This document shows, piece by piece, positions 18,863 to 27,925 of a stretch of 64,000 nucleotides of DNA. The stretch lies in assembly GCA_949292775.1 (NCBI GenBank), contig CASFBL010000005.1, forward strand, positions 22,058 to 86,057, given 5' to 3'. The stretch is from an uncultured Eubacteriales bacterium (GTDB lineage Bacteria > Bacillota > Clostridia > Oscillospirales > Acutalibacteraceae). A program made the translations under genes and the position numbers. The notes beneath the pieces are model-generated. The model was not told where the DNA came from. It searched no databases and saw only the letters and a program-made list of their open reading frames with translations. Numbering within the stretch: the first letter of the stretch is position 1; each line of letters opens with the position of its first letter.

Positions 18863-19441
18863 ATGGCAGCGCCGAGAAAAGAAAATATCAAAGATATCGT
18901 GTTGAACGCGACCACTGCGCTTTTGGAAAACCATTCCTTTGCCGAAATTTCGCTTGCGGAAATTGCAAAAGCGGCAGGCATTTCCAAAGGCACGCTGTAT
19001 TATCACTATAAAACCAAAGGGGAGATTTTCTTCGACCTTGCCGACCGTTATCTTTGTACACAGTGGGATGATTTGATCCGCTGGACGGAAAACAAGGAAA
19101 AAGATACATCGATTCAACGGCTTGTGAAATATGTTATCGAGCGCAATACGGCTTTTGCGGGACTACGCCTGCATTTGTTAAGCGAGGCGCAAATCGGTGA
19201 TGAAGCGCTGCGCGAAAAGCTTGTTAAGCGCTATGACGAATTCCAAAAGCTCATTAGCGAAAAGATTGCCGAGCGCACCGACCTGCCGGCAGATTTTCTC
19301 ACTTGGCTTATATTGCTTGCTTCCGACGGCATCGTCGTGCAGGAGGTTCTTCGCAATGAAAAATTCGACAAAGAAGCGTTTATTGCGCAGGCGGCACAGT
19401 ATTTAAAATTCTTCAACCGCCGGCAGGATAAGGAGATATAA
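18863..19441 (+). CDS. TetR-family transcriptional regulator
   Basis: The 192-residue regulator has an N-terminal TetR helix-turn-helix (FAEISLAEIAKAAGISKGTLYYHYKTK pattern, about 27-53) and a variable C-terminal ligand-binding region. An AAAGGGG site precedes the ATG. It is divergent from the glpA-like operon, and a palindrome lies in that operon's leader, so it probably represses it. The ligand is unknown; a lipid-like or phosphorylated intermediate is plausible from the neighbours. Confidence 0.9.
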   Translation: MAAPRKENIKDIVLNATTALLENHSFAEISLAEIAKAAGISKGTLYYHYKTKGEIFFDLADRYLCTQWDDLIRWTENKEKDTSIQRLVKYVIERNTAFAGLRLHLLSEAQIGDEALREKLVKRYDEFQKLISEKIAERTDLPADFLTWLILLASDGIVVQEVLRNEKFDKEAFIAQAAQYLKFFNRRQDKEI

Positions 19442-19496
19442 CAACTTTGCAGTGTGCGTAAGCAAAGGCAATCGGATTTATAGTAAAATAGTGAAT

Positions 19497-19540
19497 ATGC
19501 CGGATTGCTCATAAAGGCAGTCCGGCATATTTTTCTTTTT
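19497..19540 (+). terminator. Terminator after the TetR gene
   Basis: ATGCCGGATTGC pairs with GCAGTCCGGCAT around an eight-base loop, followed by ATTTTTCTTTTT. Confidence 0.87.
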
Positions 19541-19667
19541 TCTGTTGTTTTTGTTATACTACGCGGGAATATAAAGGAATTTTCTCAACAAGATGTCTGT
19601 TATCTCGCTACATTAATAACGAGTCGTTTTTTTATCTAATAATTAAAAAAATAAACGATTTTTCCAG

Positions 19668-19696
19668 TTGCAACTCCCGAAAATGTGTGTTAGAAT
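19668..19696 (+). promoter_or_regulatory. Promoter of the first GPH transporter operon
   Basis: TTGCAA (19668-19673), 17-base spacer, TAGAAT (19691-19696). The -10 box is part of a small palindrome TAGAATTCTA. Confidence 0.65.
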
Positions 19697-19731
19697 TCTA
19701 ATATATTGTATAAAAAAGCGGGAGGAATACT

Positions 19732-22131
19732 ATGAATTTTGTGGAAAAAGCAAAAGACGGTGTCTCTAAGTTTAAAACTTACTGGAAAACGCCGCCTTTA
19801 GGCAAATATGTGGCTTACAAAGAGTCCATTTCGTACGGCATCGGCGGTATGGGCGTGCAGTTCGTAATCAATTTTGCTGCACTTATCGCGCTGTCTGCCA
19901 CCAGCTTCCTCGTGGGCAATACCATCGGTATTAAGCCGATGCATTTGCAATACATGAGTGTGATTTCCACATTTATCGGCTTTGCGATTACCATAGTTCG
20001 TTCATACATCATCGATAATTCCCGCTTAAAAATGGGCAAGTTCCGTCCGTGGCTCGCGCTTATGGGTGTGCCGACCGTGGTGCTTTCTGTCGCTTTTGTC
20101 TGGCTGCCGTATGAAACCATGGCTTACATGGAAAAGGCTGCCGCGGTCTTCATTTTCTATAACCTGTTGCAATGCTGTTATCCGTTCTTCCAAAATTCCT
20201 ACACAGACCTTGCCAATGTTATTTCGCCCAACTCCCATGAGCGGACGGATATCATTTCGATTTCTTCCATAATTTATTCCATGGCGCCCACGCTTACCGG
20301 CATGTTTATTCCCATGCTTTCCAAGTTTACCGGCGGCTTGAATAACATTATGACTTACCGCATTATCCACCCCATCGTGGCGATTGTCGGCTTGGTGCTT
20401 ACATATATAGCTGTCTTTGGAACAAAAGAGCGCATCATCGTTGCCAAGACGCATGTTTCGCATTTTAAGTTCTCTGACGCATTCCGCGCCGTTGCAAAGA
20501 ATAAGTATTTCTGGATTACATCCCTTGCCGGCTGGCTGGGCTTTTTGGAGGGTGCTGTCGGCGTTATCATCGGCTGGACATTTATTTACGGTTACCCGGA
20601 GCGCATGACGCTTTACGGTGTGGCGACAACGCTCATCGGTAACGCCTCTTTGTGGGCAATGATTATTTGCCCGTTTGCCATTCGCACAATCGGCAAACGC
20701 AACTTGCTGATTTGGTGCAATTTCTGCAATATTTTCTTAATCGGTCTGCTTCTGCCCCTTTACAAAAACATTTATGCGCTGATCATTCTGTATTATCTCA
20801 ACGGCTTTATTAACGCCTTCTCTATCGTATACAATCCCGGCATCAATGCGGATATGCGCGATTATCAGCAGTATTTCACCGGCGAGCGCATTGACGGTAT
20901 GTTCGGTGCAGTCGGCATCATCGGCAGCTTTATCGGTATGTTCACCGGTATGGTTCTGCCGGCCATTTATCAGAACCTGGGCTTGCAGGACAATTACAAT
21001 GTTCTGGAAGTTGCATCGTTCCGCGAAGACATGTTTGAAGTGCTGATTATTGCGGCGGTCATTGGTGCGTTCCTCAACATGGTTCCGTATTTCTTCTATG
21101 ATTTGACAGAAGTCAAACAGCGCGGCATAGTAAAAGTTTTAAAGATTCGCGCCATGTTTGAAGATTACGGCAACGGCGCACTGAAAGATGAAGATTTGGT
21201 GGAGACCATTGACATCATCGATGAGGCGAACCGTCTGTATGAATTCCGCCAGACTATGACAACCAAGGACGATGTGAAGAATGCGCACCATCTGCCTGAA
21301 CGCACACCGGAAGAGCGCGAATTCAAAAAGGCAGAAATCAAACGGCTTTCGGCTGCCTACAAAACCAGCGAACAAGAAGCGAAAAATAAAATCAAACAGA
21401 CGCTTGCCGAAGCCAAAGCGCTGCCGAAAGTCACCAAAACAGAAAAGGCCGCCCGGCGGAAAGCCATCAAACAGGCAAAGCGTGACAACCGGGATTACAA
21501 ACATCTGTTGGAAGATATTTCGGTCTGCGACTTTGTTGTCGATGAAATGCATAAATATGAGACCCGCCGTATTCAGGCGCAGTATGACCGCTTTGCAAGG
21601 CTGCATGCCGTCGGGGTTTCTGCGGTTTATGCAGCGGATGCATCTGTTCTGCGGGAAGCCAAAGCCATGCCGAAAGCGACGCATGAAGAAAGGGTGCTGC
21701 GCAGCGACGCAATTGCCTATGCGCGGCAGCTGCTTGGCTGTCATAAAAATCTGTTGAAGTTCTATCCGGATTCTCTGGTTGAGCCGGATGAAACCGCGCT
21801 GGAAAAGGCAGAAGATATGCCGGAAAACACTTTCCGTGAGCGCGTGGAAAAGAAGAAAAAAATCAAAGCGCTGGTCAACGAAAAATCGCGCTATATCCGT
21901 TCAGTCAAAATTTTATTGGATGCAAAGCGCATGCTGACAGAAAAAGAAAACTTTGCACGGCTTGATGAGATTCGGGAAAAATATGTCGAGTCCAAAGCGC
22001 GTGCCGACGCGGCCTATGAACAGCGTAAGCAGGAGATTGAAGCGCTGGAAGAACAGCGAAAGGCCGATTTGGAACGCAGAAAACAGGAACGGCTCGCAAA
22101 GAAAGGAAAGGGAGGTGACCGGCATGAATAA
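19732..22131 (+). CDS. GPH/MelB-type sugar:cation symporter with a 320-residue charged cytoplasmic tail
   Basis: The first 460 or so residues form a twelve-segment MFS fold of the glycoside-pentoside-hexuronide type (features KYFWITSLAGWLGF and INADMRDYQQYFTGERIDGM). Usual family members stop there. This protein continues to residue 799 with a very charged, helix-prone tail. The tail repeats a motif at about residues 560, 643 and 693: AKALPKVTKTEKAAR, AKAMPKATHEERVLR and AEDMPENTFRERVEK. The start ATG has GGGAGGA upstream. Substrate unknown. The lipoprotein gene overlaps its end, and a paralogue follows at 23410. Confidence 0.88.
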   Translation: MNFVEKAKDGVSKFKTYWKTPPLGKYVAYKESISYGIGGMGVQFVINFAALIALSATSFLVGNTIGIKPMHLQYMSVISTFIGFAITIVRSYIIDNSRLKMGKFRPWLALMGVPTVVLSVAFVWLPYETMAYMEKAAAVFIFYNLLQCCYPFFQNSYTDLANVISPNSHERTDIISISSIIYSMAPTLTGMFIPMLSKFTGGLNNIMTYRIIHPIVAIVGLVLTYIAVFGTKERIIVAKTHVSHFKFSDAFRAVAKNKYFWITSLAGWLGFLEGAVGVIIGWTFIYGYPERMTLYGVATTLIGNASLWAMIICPFAIRTIGKRNLLIWCNFCNIFLIGLLLPLYKNIYALIILYYLNGFINAFSIVYNPGINADMRDYQQYFTGERIDGMFGAVGIIGSFIGMFTGMVLPAIYQNLGLQDNYNVLEVASFREDMFEVLIIAAVIGAFLNMVPYFFYDLTEVKQRGIVKVLKIRAMFEDYGNGALKDEDLVETIDIIDEANRLYEFRQTMTTKDDVKNAHHLPERTPEEREFKKAEIKRLSAAYKTSEQEAKNKIKQTLAEAKALPKVTKTEKAARRKAIKQAKRDNRDYKHLLEDISVCDFVVDEMHKYETRRIQAQYDRFARLHAVGVSAVYAADASVLREAKAMPKATHEERVLRSDAIAYARQLLGCHKNLLKFYPDSLVEPDETALEKAEDMPENTFRERVEKKKKIKALVNEKSRYIRSVKILLDAKRMLTEKENFARLDEIREKYVESKARADAAYEQRKQEIEALEEQRKADLERRKQERLAKKGKGGDRHE

Positions 22132-23176
22132 AAAACTGATTTCTTGCATTTTGCTGTTTGCGTTGCTTGCCGTCACCTTGTGCGGATGTACCAAAGACGA
22201 TGTTTTAAAAGCTTTTTCGATTGATACCGATACCTATGACCCTGCAACAGAAATGGCTGCAGAGGTGCTCGGCAAGACAGTGACAGAAGAAGATTTGACC
22301 GCAGGAGACTTGAATTACCTGCTGTATTCCGACGGAACGGCAGCCGTGACCGGTTATACGGGTTCGAATCCGGTTTTAGAGATTCACGAACAAATCGACG
22401 GGCACACGGTGGTGGCGCTGGAAAATAAGGCGCTGTATGACAATGAGGTCATCACGGAACTCACACTTCCCGACAGTTTAGAAGTCGTCGGCAATTATGC
22501 CGTTATGTATTGTAAAAACCTTCAAAAAGTAACTTTCGGCAAAAACATTCGCAGCATTGGTGTCAGCGCGTTTGAAAGCGAGGGTGATGATTCCAACAGC
22601 CGCGGCAGCGGTTCGCTTACGACGCTTGAATTCCGCGGTGCACCGGAAATTATCCGTGAAAAGGCGTTTTATTATGCCGACAAGCTGACCGAGATTGTTT
22701 TACCCGCCGGTGTCAAGACCATTGAAGAGTGGGCGTTTGCGAAATGTATGGCAGCGCAAAGAATTGTGCTCGGTGACGGGCTGGAATTTCTCGGTGACCA
22801 CGCTTTCCTGAAATGCCGCGGCGCGAAAGAAGTTGTGCTGCCCGGCTCTCTGAAGACTGTTGAGATCAGCGCGTTTTATCAGTGCACATCGCTCGAAACA
22901 CTCACGCTCGGCGAAGGTATAGAGACATTAAAAAAAGGTGCGTTTGAAGAGTGCACCGCACTCAAAACTGTCACCCTGCCGGAAAGTATCGTCACCATGG
23001 AGCCGTATATTTTCTATAATTGCTCTGCGTTGGAAACTTGCCGAGCCGGTTCACCGCAGACTTTGGAAAAGGATATTTTTACCGGCGCGCCGAATGTGCA
23101 TGTTTACGCGCCTGCGGGCAGCGCCCTTTTGGAATATGCCGAATCACACGATTTGGCATATACTGCCGTTGAATAA
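22124..23176 (+). CDS. BspA-like leucine-rich-repeat lipoprotein
   Basis: The 350-residue protein starts with a lipoprotein signal (MNKKLISCILL...LCGC, modified Cys at about 25). The rest holds LRR_5/BspA-type repeats of about 23 residues, seen as recurring patterns such as KTIEEWAFAKC, EFLGDHAFLKC, KTVEISAFYQC and ETLKKGAFEEC. Such surface proteins often mediate binding to hosts, other cells or polymers. GGAGGTGA precedes the ATG, which overlaps the transporter stop by eight bases. Co-translation with a transporter suggests a shared role, though the ligand is unknown. Confidence 0.88.
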   Translation: MNKKLISCILLFALLAVTLCGCTKDDVLKAFSIDTDTYDPATEMAAEVLGKTVTEEDLTAGDLNYLLYSDGTAAVTGYTGSNPVLEIHEQIDGHTVVALENKALYDNEVITELTLPDSLEVVGNYAVMYCKNLQKVTFGKNIRSIGVSAFESEGDDSNSRGSGSLTTLEFRGAPEIIREKAFYYADKLTEIVLPAGVKTIEEWAFAKCMAAQRIVLGDGLEFLGDHAFLKCRGAKEVVLPGSLKTVEISAFYQCTSLETLTLGEGIETLKKGAFEECTALKTVTLPESIVTMEPYIFYNCSALETCRAGSPQTLEKDIFTGAPNVHVYAPAGSALLEYAESHDLAYTAVE

Positions 23177-23189
23177 TGCTTTTTGTATT

Positions 23190-23223
23190 AACTGCTTTGC
23201 GTTTTTGCAAAGCAGTTTTTTTG
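23190..23223 (+). terminator. Terminator after the lipoprotein gene
   Basis: AACTGCTTTGC pairs with GCAAAGCAGTT around a T-rich loop, followed by seven T. Confidence 0.9.
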
Positions 23224-23346
23224 TTGTGCAACTCATTTTCCATAAAAAGCAAGTGGCGCATTTGTAAAAAAGAGAACAGGTTTTTTGTTGATTTTCACGA
23301 TTTTTCAACTTTTGCTTCAATTTTGTCCGAAAAAAGCTTTTTATGG

Positions 23347-23375
23347 TTGAAGCAGGTGGTTTTCTGTGTTAAAAT
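23347..23375 (+). promoter_or_regulatory. Promoter of the second GPH transporter
   Basis: TTGAAG (23347-23352), 17-base spacer, TAAAAT (23370-23375), 35 bases before the start codon. Confidence 0.65.
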
Positions 23376-23409
23376 CAATAGCGTTGTATAAAAACTGGGA
23401 GGATGCCTT

Positions 23410-25932
23410 ATGACTCTAGCACAAAAAGTAAAATCCGGTTTGTCTAAACTGCAGACATACTGGAAAACCCCACCTTTAGGACGGTATATGCCGTTCCGAG
23501 AAATCGCTGCGTATGCCGGGGGCGGCATTGGCGCCTATTTTATCATTACAATCGGTACCGCCTGCTTGCTTGCAACCGGAAACACGCTGATTTCCAGCAC
23601 ACTTGGCGTAGATGCGACAGACATGTATATCTTGTATGTCATTGCCGTTCTTGCCAATATCCCGCTTACGGGTATTCGTGCAAACATCATTGACAACACA
23701 CGAAGCAAGGCCGGCAAATACCGACCGTACATTGTCAGTATGGCAATACCGACGGCAATCGTCTGTATTTTGATGGTGTGGTTCCCCTATAATATTCTCG
23801 GCAATATCGTCGGGGAGGGCACATGGTTCGGCGAAAGCCGTGCGTATGTAGCAAAATGTGCACTCATCTTGATTTTTAACTTGATTTTGCACTTCTTCTA
23901 CTATTTCTTCTACGACGGCTATGAAAACCTGATCCATGTGTTGTCACCCAACACACAGGAACGCGCGGACGCGTCTGCGGTTAAGAGCGTCGTGTATTCG
24001 CTCGCACCGTCTATCGTTAACCTGCTGACGCCGATCGTTGCACAGAATATTTTCCACACCAACACGACCGACATTCGTGTTTACCGCCTTCTGTATCCGA
24101 TCCTCGGTGTTCTGGGCATTTTGCTTTGCATTATTGTTTACAAATATACAGAAGAAAAAATCGTGCAGGCGCGCACCCATGTTATCCAAATCAAATTTTC
24201 CGATGCACTGCGCGAAGTGGCAAAAAATAAATACTTCTGGATTATTTCTCTTGCCGGCTGGATCGGCTTCTTAGAGTCCGCTTATGCCAACATTTTGTTC
24301 TGGCTTTACAACTACGGCGGTGCCTGCAGCGGTAATGTTTATAGTATTATCGTAACTGTATACGGTAATGCCTCGTTGTGGGGCATGCTGTTGGCACCCT
24401 TCTGCATCCGCCGTTGGGGCAAAAAAGCCGTTTTGGTCGTTACCAATATTTTTAACATTGTCTTTATTTTGATGATGTTGCCTGCTACCTCTAAAATCGG
24501 CAACGCAACTATTTGGCTCGTTTTGTGCTGCCTTTATCTCAATGCGTTTATGGGCGCGTTTGCGCACATTCTGAATCCTGCCATTCAGGCCGATATTCGT
24601 GACTACCAGCAGTACAGAACAGGTGAGCGCATTGACGGCATGTTCTCTGCTGTTTCCACCATCGGTACGGTGATTGCGCTGGTTACCTCCTCCGTGCTGC
24701 CCATCATTTACGAACGCGGCGGCATCACAAAGGAAAATGCAGCGGTCGTCACTGCGAATCCTTCCATTTTAGGCCGCATGCTCGGCGACGGTAAGACTGT
24801 CGGGCAGATTTTGAGTGAACAGCTTGCCAACGGGCAGGATAACTACACCAACGCGTATTCTGCTTTGTATGACCCGGATATCTTGATCAGCCTTCTGCGG
24901 GTTTTGATTATTGTATCGGCGGTTGGCGCGCTTATGAATGTTGTGCCGTTTTTCTGGTACGATTTTAACGAGCGCAAGCAGAAATCCGTTGTCCGCGTGC
25001 TGAAAGTTCGTGCGCTGTTTGAAGACTATGGCAACGGTGTGCTGAATAACGGCAAATTGGTTGAAGCCATTGACATTATCCGCGAAGCCAAAACGATGTC
25101 TGCCATGCCGAAAAAAGAAGTCAGCAAGAGCGACTATAAAAAGGCGCAGGGCAAAGCCGCCAAAAAAGCAGCGAAAAAAGCTTACCGCGATGCGCTGCAA
25201 TACAACGATGAAGTTGAAATTTCCAAGTTTGTCTGTGATGAGCTTAACAAGTTCTCCACGCCGCTGTTCCAATATAAGATGAAAGTTTATCGCGAAATTT
25301 ATGCTTCAGGGCTTCAGGGTGTTTACAATTCTGAAATGAGCGCTATTGAGCAAAAGCTTTCCGATGCAAAAGCCATGCCGCGCACCACAAAAGCAGAAAA
25401 AGAACTGCGCAGCTTTGCAATTGAAGAAGCACGAATCGAAAAACGTTCCCGCAAGACGATTGACAAATACTTTAAGGACTTTTCCGACTTTGTTCAGCCT
25501 GATTTTGCGGTGCTGGAAGGCTTTTATGAAAAAGAAGACAACTGTGACGAACAGTTGAAGGCCTTGTATTTGGAACTTCGTATTGCCAAGAAAGCAAAAG
25601 ACGGCGCTCGGGTAAAAATGCTGAAAGAAAACATAAAAGAAACCGCTGCCATTCGCAAGGCTGCTCGCGAAGACGGCAAAGCCGAAATGGAAAAGCACGC
25701 TTATTTCAACCGTGCAGCCAAACCTTATCTGGATGCCGAAAAACTGATCAAACAGGAAAACAATTATCAGCATCTTGATGAGATCATCGCTATGTACGAT
25801 GACGCAAAGGCAAAATATGAGCAAGAGCTTGCCGAAGCCGCCGAACAGAAAAAACGGCTGGAAGCTGAGGAAAAAGCCTACGCTGAAAAACTGAAAGCAG
25901 AAAAAGCTGCAAGAAAGAAAAAGAAACGGTAA
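23410..25932 (+). CDS. Second GPH/MelB-type symporter with long charged tail (paralogue)
   Basis: The 840-residue paralogue of the transporter at 19732 shares its N-terminus (KTYWKTPPLGKY versus QTYWKTPPLGRY), the KYFWI..LAGW.GF motif and the DYQQYRTGERIDGM motif. The tail, from about residue 545, is also charged and helix-prone, with A-rich/K-rich stretches (KAAKKAAKKAYRD) and one clear AKAMPRTTKAEKELR copy near 653. It is separately transcribed. The tails are more diverged than the membrane halves, suggesting the shared tail is old and not an assembly fault. Confidence 0.88.
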   Translation: MTLAQKVKSGLSKLQTYWKTPPLGRYMPFREIAAYAGGGIGAYFIITIGTACLLATGNTLISSTLGVDATDMYILYVIAVLANIPLTGIRANIIDNTRSKAGKYRPYIVSMAIPTAIVCILMVWFPYNILGNIVGEGTWFGESRAYVAKCALILIFNLILHFFYYFFYDGYENLIHVLSPNTQERADASAVKSVVYSLAPSIVNLLTPIVAQNIFHTNTTDIRVYRLLYPILGVLGILLCIIVYKYTEEKIVQARTHVIQIKFSDALREVAKNKYFWIISLAGWIGFLESAYANILFWLYNYGGACSGNVYSIIVTVYGNASLWGMLLAPFCIRRWGKKAVLVVTNIFNIVFILMMLPATSKIGNATIWLVLCCLYLNAFMGAFAHILNPAIQADIRDYQQYRTGERIDGMFSAVSTIGTVIALVTSSVLPIIYERGGITKENAAVVTANPSILGRMLGDGKTVGQILSEQLANGQDNYTNAYSALYDPDILISLLRVLIIVSAVGALMNVVPFFWYDFNERKQKSVVRVLKVRALFEDYGNGVLNNGKLVEAIDIIREAKTMSAMPKKEVSKSDYKKAQGKAAKKAAKKAYRDALQYNDEVEISKFVCDELNKFSTPLFQYKMKVYREIYASGLQGVYNSEMSAIEQKLSDAKAMPRTTKAEKELRSFAIEEARIEKRSRKTIDKYFKDFSDFVQPDFAVLEGFYEKEDNCDEQLKALYLELRIAKKAKDGARVKMLKENIKETAAIRKAAREDGKAEMEKHAYFNRAAKPYLDAEKLIKQENNYQHLDEIIAMYDDAKAKYEQELAEAAEQKKRLEAEEKAYAEKLKAEKAARKKKKR

Positions 25933-25942
25933 TTAAATCTGT

Positions 25943-25977
25943 GCGGGCGTTCTCAGGTGGGAACGCCCGTATGTTTT
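25943..25977 (+). terminator. Likely terminator after the second transporter
   Basis: CGGGCGTTC pairs with GAACGCCCG around an eight-base loop, followed by a short T run. Confidence 0.7.
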
Positions 25978-25997
25978 TATGGAAATCAGCAAAACCC

Positions 25998-26026
25998 TTG
26001 AAAAATAAGCAATTTTGTGCTATAAT
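25998..26026 (+). promoter_or_regulatory. Promoter of the AraC-family gene
   Basis: TTGAAA (25998-26003), 17-base spacer, TATAAT (26021-26026). Confidence 0.8.
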
Positions 26027-26080
26027 TCTTTATCTTAGGGGAGAAGAAACCAACCTGTTTGGCAGAAAAGAGGGAAAACA

Positions 26081-26911
26081 ATGGAAAATGCCTGTCAGAT
26101 TAAACTGAATCCGGTCAAGTTTACCGATTTTCGGCTATGCTATTGCGGTTATGAAGAGTGCGAGCCCGGTCACAGCTTTGGTCCGGCGGTAAAAAGCCAT
26201 TATGTACTGCATTATGTGTTAAGCGGAAAAGGTGTTTTTCGGTTAAATAATCAGCTGTATTCTATTTCCAAAGGCGAAGCGTTCTTGATTCCGCCGGATG
26301 TGCGCGCATATTATGCGGCCGACAATGATGACCCCTGGTTTTATCTTTGGGTCGGGTTTGACGGCGAACAGGCACAGGCTTATTTAAAAGAAATGAAGCT
26401 TCTTGGCACCAAAAAACCGGTTTTCACTTTGACGAAAGGCATTGAGTTAAAGCAAATCGTCATGGAAATGCTCAAGCACAATACTTTGGGCATTGAAAAT
26501 GAATTCGCTTTGCAGGGGCTTTTGTGCAAGTTCTTTTCCATTGTTTGCTCTGAAGTGACCCGCCGCGGCAAAAAAGCGGAGGATGACAGCAAGCAGAACT
26601 ATTATATCCGCAAGGCGATTGAATATATCCGCGACAATTATTCTAACGGCATCAATGTTTCCGATATTTCCGAATATGTGGGCTTGAACCGCAGTTATTT
26701 GTTTACACTGTTTCAAGATCATCTCGGCATTTCACCGCAGAAATATCTGAGCAATTTCCGCCTTGAGCGCGCCTGCGAGCTTTTAAAAGCGACCAATTAT
26801 TCCATTGAGGATATATCTTATTCCTGCGGCTATCGTGATCCGCTGGTGTTTTCCAAGGCATTTAAAAAACTCTACGGCGTTTCTCCGCTGAAATATCGCA
26901 AAGAATGCTAA
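26081..26911 (+). CDS. AraC-family transcriptional regulator with cupin sensor
   Basis: The 276-residue regulator has an N-terminal cupin-like sugar-sensing domain (HYVLHYVLSGKGVFRLN with GEAFLIPPD) and a C-terminal AraC double helix-turn-helix (INVSDISEYVGLNRSYLFTLF and IEDISYSCGYRDPLVFSKAFKK, about 190-275). Such regulators usually activate nearby carbohydrate genes. The two GPH transporters upstream are the obvious candidates, but each unit has its own terminator, so the target is inferred only. Confidence 0.9.
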   Translation: MENACQIKLNPVKFTDFRLCYCGYEECEPGHSFGPAVKSHYVLHYVLSGKGVFRLNNQLYSISKGEAFLIPPDVRAYYAADNDDPWFYLWVGFDGEQAQAYLKEMKLLGTKKPVFTLTKGIELKQIVMEMLKHNTLGIENEFALQGLLCKFFSIVCSEVTRRGKKAEDDSKQNYYIRKAIEYIRDNYSNGINVSDISEYVGLNRSYLFTLFQDHLGISPQKYLSNFRLERACELLKATNYSIEDISYSCGYRDPLVFSKAFKKLYGVSPLKYRKEC

Positions 26912-26925
26912 AGGTACTTAAACAA

Positions 26926-26960
26926 AAAGAACCCCTGTTCCGTCGGAGCGGGGGGTTTTC
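26926..26960 (+). terminator. Weak terminator between convergent AraC and RluA genes
   Basis: AACCCC...GGGGTT with an imperfect inner stem near 26930-26958, followed by TTTTC. The imperfect pairing lowers confidence. Confidence 0.45.
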
Positions 26961-26974
26961 TGTGCTTTGTTTTT

Positions 26975-27841
26975 TTATAGCAACGCCGCCATGTCGTTTG
27001 GCATCGGCGCGGTGATTTCTAAAACTTCTCCGGTTACGGGGTGCGCAAAGCTTACTTTTTCACAGTGGAGCGCCTGATGCGAAAGCCGGGTGTCCCGACT
27101 TCCATACATCGTGTCGCCGACCAGCGGCGCACCGAGAGAAGCAAAGTGCACGCGAATCTGATGTGTGCGCCCCGTTTCAGGGCGAACGCGCAAAAGTGTG
27201 ACCGTGCCGTCTGTGCGCAAGGCCTCCCAGTTGGTCACGGCACGCTCGCCGCCTTCGCCGACTGCCCGAAGTGTTTTTTGAGGGTCGGGACGAATAATAG
27301 GTGCGTCAATTACGCCGCTGCCGGAAAACACGCCGCCGGCAACGGCCAGATATTCTTTATGGATTTGCCCGGCAAGCCGTGCGGCGCAGTATTTATTCCG
27401 CGCACAGATGACAACGCCCGAGGTGCCTTTATCCAGCCGCCCGACTGCGCGGAATATTGCGGGACAGCCCTTTTCTGTGAAATAATAGGCTAACGCATTG
27501 GAAAGGGCGTCTCCCTGGTGGTTGTGCGTTTCGTGCATAGCGATTCCCGCGGGCTTGTTGATTAAAATCAAATCATCGTCCTCATACAAAATGTCCAGCG
27601 GCATTTTTACCGGTGTCGAAACAGAAACACTGTCATCATCCGGAATCAGCAGTGCCAGCCGGTCGCCGGTGTGCAGCAGGTCAACCGTGCGAATGTGCGC
27701 GCCGTTAACAGTGATGCCGGCTTTGTCGCGCTTTAAAACACAAAGCATGCGATAAGAGACCTGCACTTCATTTTTCAGAAATTCCTTGACTTTTTTGCCC
27801 TCATAGTTTTCGGGAATTTGAAACTCCAGTCTGCGCGCCAT
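26975..27841 (-). CDS. RluA-family pseudouridine synthase
   Basis: The 288-residue enzyme converts uridine to pseudouridine in structured RNA. It has a short N-terminal S4-like RNA-binding region (residues 12-75) and the catalytic motif GRLDKGTSG with the essential Asp (family HRLDxxTSG, first His replaced by Gly), followed by the RPETGRTHQIRVH motif. It resembles RluD-type proteins, but the exact RNA site cannot be told. It is divergent from the PII-like gene. Confidence 0.9.
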   Translation of the reverse strand: MARRLEFQIPENYEGKKVKEFLKNEVQVSYRMLCVLKRDKAGITVNGAHIRTVDLLHTGDRLALLIPDDDSVSVSTPVKMPLDILYEDDDLILINKPAGIAMHETHNHQGDALSNALAYYFTEKGCPAIFRAVGRLDKGTSGVVICARNKYCAARLAGQIHKEYLAVAGGVFSGSGVIDAPIIRPDPQKTLRAVGEGGERAVTNWEALRTDGTVTLLRVRPETGRTHQIRVHFASLGAPLVGDTMYGSRDTRLSHQALHCEKVSFAHPVTGEVLEITAPMPNDMAALL

Positions 27842-27866
27842 CTTGATACCTCACTTTTTGAATCTC

Positions 27867-27895
27867 TTGCATTATAGCACGATTTTGTGTAAAAT
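27867..27895 (+). promoter_or_regulatory. Promoter of the PII-like gene
   Basis: TTGCAT (27867-27872), 17-base spacer, TAAAAT (27890-27895). A minus-strand TATAAT (27871-27876) for the pseudouridine synthase gene overlaps it. Confidence 0.65.
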
Positions 27896-27925
27896 AATAT
27901 CAGAAAGTTAAAAAGGAGGCAAGCT

